DNA of 9,942 nucleotides, taken from positions 1 through 9,942 of the forward strand of contig JBIIJL010000070.1 in assembly GCA_044233795.1 (NCBI GenBank), given 5' to 3'. The notes under the pieces are model-generated. The model had not been told where the DNA came from. It did not search any database and saw only the letters and a list, made by a program, of their open reading frames with translations. The translations under genes were made by a program, and so were the position numbers. Below, piece by piece: positions 7,701 to 9,942 of this stretch (position 1 is its first letter; each line of letters begins with the position of its first letter). This stretch comes from JBIIJL01 sp044233795. GTDB lineage: Bacteria; Pseudomonadota; Gammaproteobacteria; Legionellales; Legionellaceae.

Positions 7701-8164
7701 TCAAATAAAGTAATATTACTACTCGCTTTGAAATATTTTTCAGCCTCTTCAATCGTTTCAAAATCATATGGGCGTCCCACAGTGCCACAATCGTAAAGAA
7801 AAAAACGCCTTGTAAATAATACACTGTCAGATGAAAACATAACGCCTATTAATCGTGCAGTTCCTTCCCGTAGAAACCCAAAGACTGGGGGAGTTACTTT
7901 CGATGTGACTAATGAAGTTGGCATTGCTTTTGAAAACAATAATTTTTGTTCTCGAGAGTATTGTGGTTGTTTCTCTGAGCGTTTGTGGACTCCTAGGCCA
8001 TCTACCGTATAGGCTTTTTTTTCTCCTACTCGTAAAGGGAACTTATGCTGCTGCAATGGTGTTCGGGTACACACAAAGACAAATTCACGAAAAAAATCAA
8101 ATTGATCTGCTCGAATACTTTTTATAACGTAATCATCTTGGGGGCCAAACATATTTATTCTCAT
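4706..8164 (-). CDS. Large Legionella-type effector-like protein with helical repeats and C-terminal membrane segment
   Basis: About 1150 residues; I do not recognise an enzymatic domain. Numbered from an in-frame TTG at 8173, residues 1-280 form a mixed N-terminal region. From about 280 to 770 it is alpha-helical and repetitive. Ankyrin-like units with a W-x-[VIL]-[VIA] core recur at about 33-residue steps (QWEVVELF 430, QWSIVQRL 462, HWSLALIL 631, QWNIILPL 667, HWEVVLHL 742). One 50-residue block occurs twice (288-337 and 503-552). Residues 1065-1110 carry SKD, HRKIWKP and then a single hydrophobic helix (ILIALTGIGLLAIIV), followed by FFFAKTSSQE and an acidic tail. That C-terminal block is shared by many large Legionella proteins considered Dot/Icm substrates; secretion is my inference. 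ATG 8164 is chosen over TTG 8173; ATG 8152, six bases after GAGA, is also possible. The gene stands alone with its own promoter. Confidence 0.85.
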   Translation of the reverse strand: MRINMFGPQDDYVIKSIRADQFDFFREFVFVCTRTPLQQHKFPLRVGEKKAYTVDGLGVHKRSEKQPQYSREQKLLFSKAMPTSLVTSKVTPPVFGFLREGTARLIGVMFSSDSVLFTRRFFLYDCGTVGRPYDFETIEEAEKYFKASSNITLFDNIDSFKQKLTQVSTTERYNEVLTRVRWKTDGSARLFIATDNLESRLLSQDRARILYTRLKEQALELGLSWDETYQVPICFYAPGTPNHLTMYDETAQALDRQQANAIFLDSSLRKAKEDEKNFEFLLAVDDPRSQYTDEEWKKLIDLLCSQSRYCHIGWSLLEKMPFYHEELGYKGVLHELMVEIGAEERWRCVNLILSGYAEHRFRLVIRDLLQQPHIPLKVLELRAEIRKAVYNQDICSLKPLLTYHSDVVDMEMACMLLKPAGISYGGQWEVVELFITQMPSKLDESTISMLLSNSAESRQWSIVQRLLNFSEANKPSIDAITMALSYSAYAHQLANVHFISNPHDKFSDIEWKLIILKLCCDEKFCEIGMSLLQKTPFFITDPYYRKIIKQMKRKGNLCERRSIIMDLLLIGPITNEQLTLRINQRTLTRETMKAGDSQLLQNQLATLGDVIDQPFVLELLHQSVNDKHWSLALILIKLYIEKGYQNSIPEMLGEILDAFVENAQWNIILPLFLSMDESVCLAELIPREVFSSIGTRLLEKAGKAGQLQIVQLMTKKSGVNKASFASISNALESAFSNSHWEVVLHLFKLLTEDDIEEAKLKSSVLFRVASSLNLTVLAQLLALIPKEKRFFMIQASHYNLLEKFCPSFSLTLDTQEVQDKRVDIIKSILYSLSESERCTLLLADFDLKSVNEFERERFRSAVDSAYPCTLLARAKKNPRIAAACLESLPTDEHTKELILKKVSIYGLTELFKDYLVGGDQRLLAADAFIRLKMIKDEAIWHEKLRKFVVVATASSERPQNKGFFDFFSSQPSIPGHPLTPKELGFVARVILLQTDYSFVDNHYIEMDPIFGDLYNKINKMGKYGAKLSALNLVKGQIVVELAGQLKGMLKEASKIEKTPDSLETFKKDFHKILHSKDTEMQAHRKIWKPITANILIALTGIGLLAIIVKAASHAIDFSKKNQPTSFNNSFFFAKTSSQELGDEIDGSLNHLI

Positions 8165-8187
8165 TAAAGACAAGCAAAAAAGCTCAA

Positions 8188-8216
8188 ATTATAAACGCAA
8201 AGTATCAATAATGCAA
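8188..8216 (-). promoter_or_regulatory. Probable promoter of the effector-like gene
   Basis: On the minus strand, TATAAT (8188-8193) lies 17 bp from TTGCAT (8211-8216). The -10 is perfect and the -35 shares its first three bases with consensus. The predicted transcription start near 8181 leaves a leader of about 17 bases to ATG 8164. I do not see the tandem TTAA-type site of PmrA-controlled effector genes. Confidence 0.5.
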
Positions 8217-8268
8217 CGATGGGTCTTAAATTTGTGTCAACTGTGGGCAACACTCTTTTTAGTGATGA

Positions 8269-8577
8269 CTATAATTTGTGCAAACCTACCTTAGGGTGCC
8301 GGCTGGTCCGGAGGACTCGTCCACATGTCCATAAGCTTTTCTCGGAACTTACAAGTTAAACGGTTGCTTCCAGGTGTTCCTTTGTTTTCTTTAACCAACC
8401 AGGATTAAATTGACTCCACAGCGACTTTGTTTTGCTTTGTCGACCATGTTGACTGCGTTCGTCATAATCATATCCATTAAGTTTCTTGGTTCCCTGTATT
8501 GGTTTCTCTATAAAACAATATGGAATTTTTTCTCCTTTATTCGGTAATCCTCCAAAGCAAAAACTGGCACTAGTTGC
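8269..8577 (-). pseudogene. Broken reading frame of unknown family
   Basis: On the minus strand an open frame of 73 codons runs from 8577 to TAA 8356-8358 (FCFGGLPNKGEKIPYC, then GYDYDERSQHG and LWSQFNPGWLKK). It continues in the same frame beyond that stop for 28 codons (KSLWTCGRVLRTSRHPK...) to TAG at 8269. Amino-acid composition looks coding, but there is no ATG, GTG or TTG in the first part and a stop immediately precedes it. It is best read as the tail of a gene whose 5' end was lost, possibly when the neighbouring tRNA-like junction formed. I do not recognise the family, and a chance frame cannot be excluded. Confidence 0.35.
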
Positions 8578-8608
8578 CTAATCCTCTATTTTTAGATTCA
8601 GTTAAAAA

Positions 8609-8657
8609 TGGGGGGATTACCGGACTCGAACCCCCGACACCTTGGTTCGAAGCCAGG
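8609..8657 (-). other. tRNA-like 3'-half remnant, candidate island attachment site
   Basis: On the minus strand the sequence begins with an anticodon-arm-like CCTGG-CTTCGAA-CCAAGG. A T-arm-like GGGGG-TTCGAGT-CC follows, and it ends AATCCCCCCA, like a 3' acceptor strand. There is no D-arm or 5' acceptor strand: the sequence on that side becomes plain AT-rich DNA. Stem pairing is imperfect (one base short in the anticodon stem, mismatches in the T-stem), so this is not a working tRNA. Read literally, the anticodon would be TCG (Arg). A 3' tRNA fragment at the edge of an accessory module is the usual footprint of site-specific integration, but no integrase is in the window. Confidence 0.5.
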
Positions 8658-8780
8658 ATGATCAATAATAAAAAATAATAAAATCAGTGAATTGCGATGT
8701 AACGAATCCAGTAACTACTGACTCACACTGCCCTACACGATTGAGACCACATCTCATACTGTTACAAATCTACTACACGC

Positions 8781-8828
8781 TATTTTTAATCAAACACCCA
8801 TGTTTTACATGTATTTTTAATAAAAATA
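8781..8828. promoter_or_regulatory. Inverted and direct repeats upstream of abiE, candidate AbiEi operators
   Basis: CATGT-TTT-ACATG (8799-8811) and TATTTTT-AAT-AAAAATA (8812-8828) are two perfect inverted repeats placed back to back just before the -35 element. In addition, TATTTTTAAT occurs as a direct repeat at 8781-8790 and 8812-8821, 31 bp or about three helical turns apart. AbiEi antitoxins are known to bind inverted repeats in their own promoter and repress it cooperatively. That these are the sites here is inference from position. Confidence 0.45.
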
Positions 8829-8829
8829 T

Positions 8830-8858
8830 TTGCGCCTTTATCTGTGGCTGTGTATAAT
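8830..8858 (+). promoter_or_regulatory. abiE promoter, start of transcription predicted at the ATG
   Basis: TTGCGC (8830-8835) and a perfect TATAAT (8853-8858) are separated by 17 bp. Transcription should begin about seven bases after the -10, at 8865, which is exactly the A of the antitoxin ATG. No Shine-Dalgarno precedes that ATG, so the message would be leaderless. Confidence 0.65.
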
Positions 8859-8864
8859 TTAATC

Positions 8865-9446
8865 ATGAAAACACTCAAACGTGATAATGTCCTATCTCAT
8901 ATGAAATCCGGTGTGGTTTACCGCAGGGTGGGTCTATTACCATACTCAAATAACCTAGATCGGGATTTACACACATTAGTTAATCAAAACAAGTTAAAAA
9001 GACCAGCGCCAGGATTGTATTACAAACCTAAGTCTTCTCGGTTCGGATTATTGCCTCCATCTGATGAAGCATTGGTTAAAGCTTTTCTGAAAAAACCATT
9101 CCTCATGTATTCATGGAACGATTACAACACCTTGGGATTAGGATTAACGCAGTTATATAATCAAGTCGTCGTTTATAATACTGAACGGCATGAAGAGGTG
9201 ACCCTTGGAAATAGAAAATTTGCATTCAAGCGCCCAAATAATGGATTCCCTGCACAATTAACTCGCGAATTTTTATTGGTTGATTTATTAAACAATGCCA
9301 AATATTTAACTGAAGATGTCAATGGCTTAGAGTCAACAATCAAAACGAAGCTAGGGGAGTTTGACCATACCCTACTACTCCAATTAGCGGGGCAGCACGG
9401 GAAAGTATACTCACGAAAATTAATAGCCGCTCTATTGGGAAAATAA
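8865..9446 (+). CDS. abiEi: AbiEi-type antitoxin (transcriptional repressor of the AbiE system)
   Basis: First gene of a type IV toxin-antitoxin/abortive infection pair. The 193-residue protein has an N-terminal winged-helix region (about 1-55: VVYRRVGLLPYSNNLDRDLHTL, then KLKRPAPGLYYKP, typical of the DNA-binding part of this family). A C-terminal domain of about 130 residues follows, with SWNDYNTLGLG near 83-93 and an AFKRPNNGFP-like strand near 120-129. Members repress their own operon and counteract AbiEii without binding it directly. ATG 8865 is preferred over GTG 8844, because the latter lies inside the promoter spacer. Only one base separates its stop from the toxin ATG, so the pair is co-transcribed. 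The call rests on fold-level likeness plus the neighbouring toxin, which together are convincing. Confidence 0.85.
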   Translation: MKTLKRDNVLSHMKSGVVYRRVGLLPYSNNLDRDLHTLVNQNKLKRPAPGLYYKPKSSRFGLLPPSDEALVKAFLKKPFLMYSWNDYNTLGLGLTQLYNQVVVYNTERHEEVTLGNRKFAFKRPNNGFPAQLTREFLLVDLLNNAKYLTEDVNGLESTIKTKLGEFDHTLLLQLAGQHGKVYSRKLIAALLGK

Positions 9447-9447
9447 C

Positions 9448-9942
9448 ATGTTTTTACACGAACTACCCGATGCGAAAGACTTATTTCTTGTTGTTTCAGA
9501 AGAAAAAGCAATTAATCCAAGCATTGTCGAGAAAGATTATTGGGTCATGCATACCCTCTGGGGATTACAACAGCAAGGATTTGAATTTGAATTAAAGGGC
9601 GGCACCTCTTTATCTAAAGGTTTTAATATTATCGACAGATTCAGTGAGGACATCGATATCCAAATTCACCCCGCGGCTTCACTGGAAATAAAATCAGGAA
9701 AAAACCACGACAAAAAAAACCATATTGAAGGCAGAAGAAGTTTTTTTTACAATCTCGCCAACATATTAGCTATCAATGGATTAGCTTTTCAACGTGATCA
9801 TGAATTTGATGATATTGCGAAAATGCGCAGTGCGGGAATCAGAGGCACTTACCAGTCTCATTTTCCATCACTAACTGCATTAAAAGAAGGCGTCCTGCTT
9901 GAGGTGGGCTTTGATAAAACAACCCTTTACGATTCAAAAAAA
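9448..9942 (+). CDS. abiEii: AbiEii/AbiGii-type nucleotidyltransferase toxin, cut by the window end
   Basis: The first 165 codons of a nucleotidyltransferase toxin that runs past the last base; family members are about 290-310 residues, so a little over half is visible. The signature motifs are present and intact: VEKDYWV at 27-33, the nucleotide-binding KGGTSLSKGF at 50-59, and the metal-binding SEDIDI at 66-71 with D68 and D70. A strand reading LLEVGFDKTTLY follows near 150. AbiEii-type toxins transfer nucleotides, reportedly to tRNA acceptor ends in related proteins, and stop growth on phage infection. The start ATG lies one base after the antitoxin stop, so translation is coupled. No frameshift or stop is seen in the visible part. 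Confidence 0.9.
   Translation, partial: MFLHELPDAKDLFLVVSEEKAINPSIVEKDYWVMHTLWGLQQQGFEFELKGGTSLSKGFNIIDRFSEDIDIQIHPAASLEIKSGKNHDKKNHIEGRRSFFYNLANILAINGLAFQRDHEFDDIAKMRSAGIRGTYQSHFPSLTALKEGVLLEVGFDKTTLYDSKK

Noticed and set aside
7912..8127. 71-codon plus-strand hydrophobic frame
   Set aside because: Antisense to the N-terminal part of the large effector-like gene; no Shine-Dalgarno and no recognised family.
8235..8240. TTGACA on the minus strand as the -35 of the effector-like gene
   Set aside because: It is about 41 bp from the only good -10 (8188-8193), far beyond usable spacing.
8665..8683. Short ATAATAAAA direct repeat as CRISPR or iteron
   Set aside because: Only two 9-bp copies in an AT-rich stretch, with no spacers or further units.
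9173..9511. 112-codon minus-strand frame
   Set aside because: Antisense to abiEi and the start of abiEii, both of which have strong motif support.

Overview
The window is AT-rich gamma-proteobacterial DNA, most likely from Legionella or a close relative. The best pointer is the 1.15-kDa-residue-scale protein at 4706-8164. Its C-terminus has a membrane-anchor block (SKD..M..HR..WKP..ANI..ALTGIGLLA, then a short FFFAKT..Q tail) that I recognise from large Legionella proteins of the Dot/Icm effector type. A TspO gene, a P450, decayed genes and an AbiE system next to a tRNA-like scar all fit a Legionella accessory region. No database search was possible, so the genus is an inference.

Layout. Positions 1-1241 hold a cytochrome P450 whose 5' end is damaged: part of its N-terminus is missing and a 23-bp tandem duplication shifts the frame. 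Positions 1242-1880 have no convincing intact gene. Positions 1881-2375 encode a TspO/MBR membrane protein. It converges on a 34-codon N-terminal stub of an ElaA-like GNAT acetyltransferase (2383-2487, minus). Positions 2538-2870 are the left end and broken orfA of an IS3-family element. On the minus strand, 2958-4520 is a two-gene unit: a choline-kinase/aminoglycoside-phosphotransferase-like kinase overlapping a histidine phosphatase by a few codons, behind a good sigma70-type promoter. The kinase is frameshifted inside its predicted nucleotide-binding loop by a perfect 29-bp tandem duplication. Positions 4706-8164 (minus) encode the large effector-like protein with its own promoter. Positions 8269-8577 (minus) are a broken reading frame and 8609-8657 is the 3' half of a tRNA-like sequence. 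Positions 8865-9942 hold an AbiE toxin-antitoxin operon: the AbiEi antitoxin is complete and the AbiEii nucleotidyltransferase toxin runs off the window end.

How it fits together. The kinase and phosphatase would have been co-translated and probably act on the same small phosphorylated metabolite or surface sugar/choline-like group. The AbiE pair is an abortive-infection/type IV toxin-antitoxin module. Its promoter places the predicted transcription start on the antitoxin ATG, and two inverted repeats just upstream are candidate autoregulatory operators. The most interesting structural point is that two unrelated genes (P450 and kinase) are each switched out of frame near the 5' end by a short perfect tandem duplication (23 and 29 bp, both 2 modulo 3). 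This could be ordinary decay or a reversible on/off arrangement.
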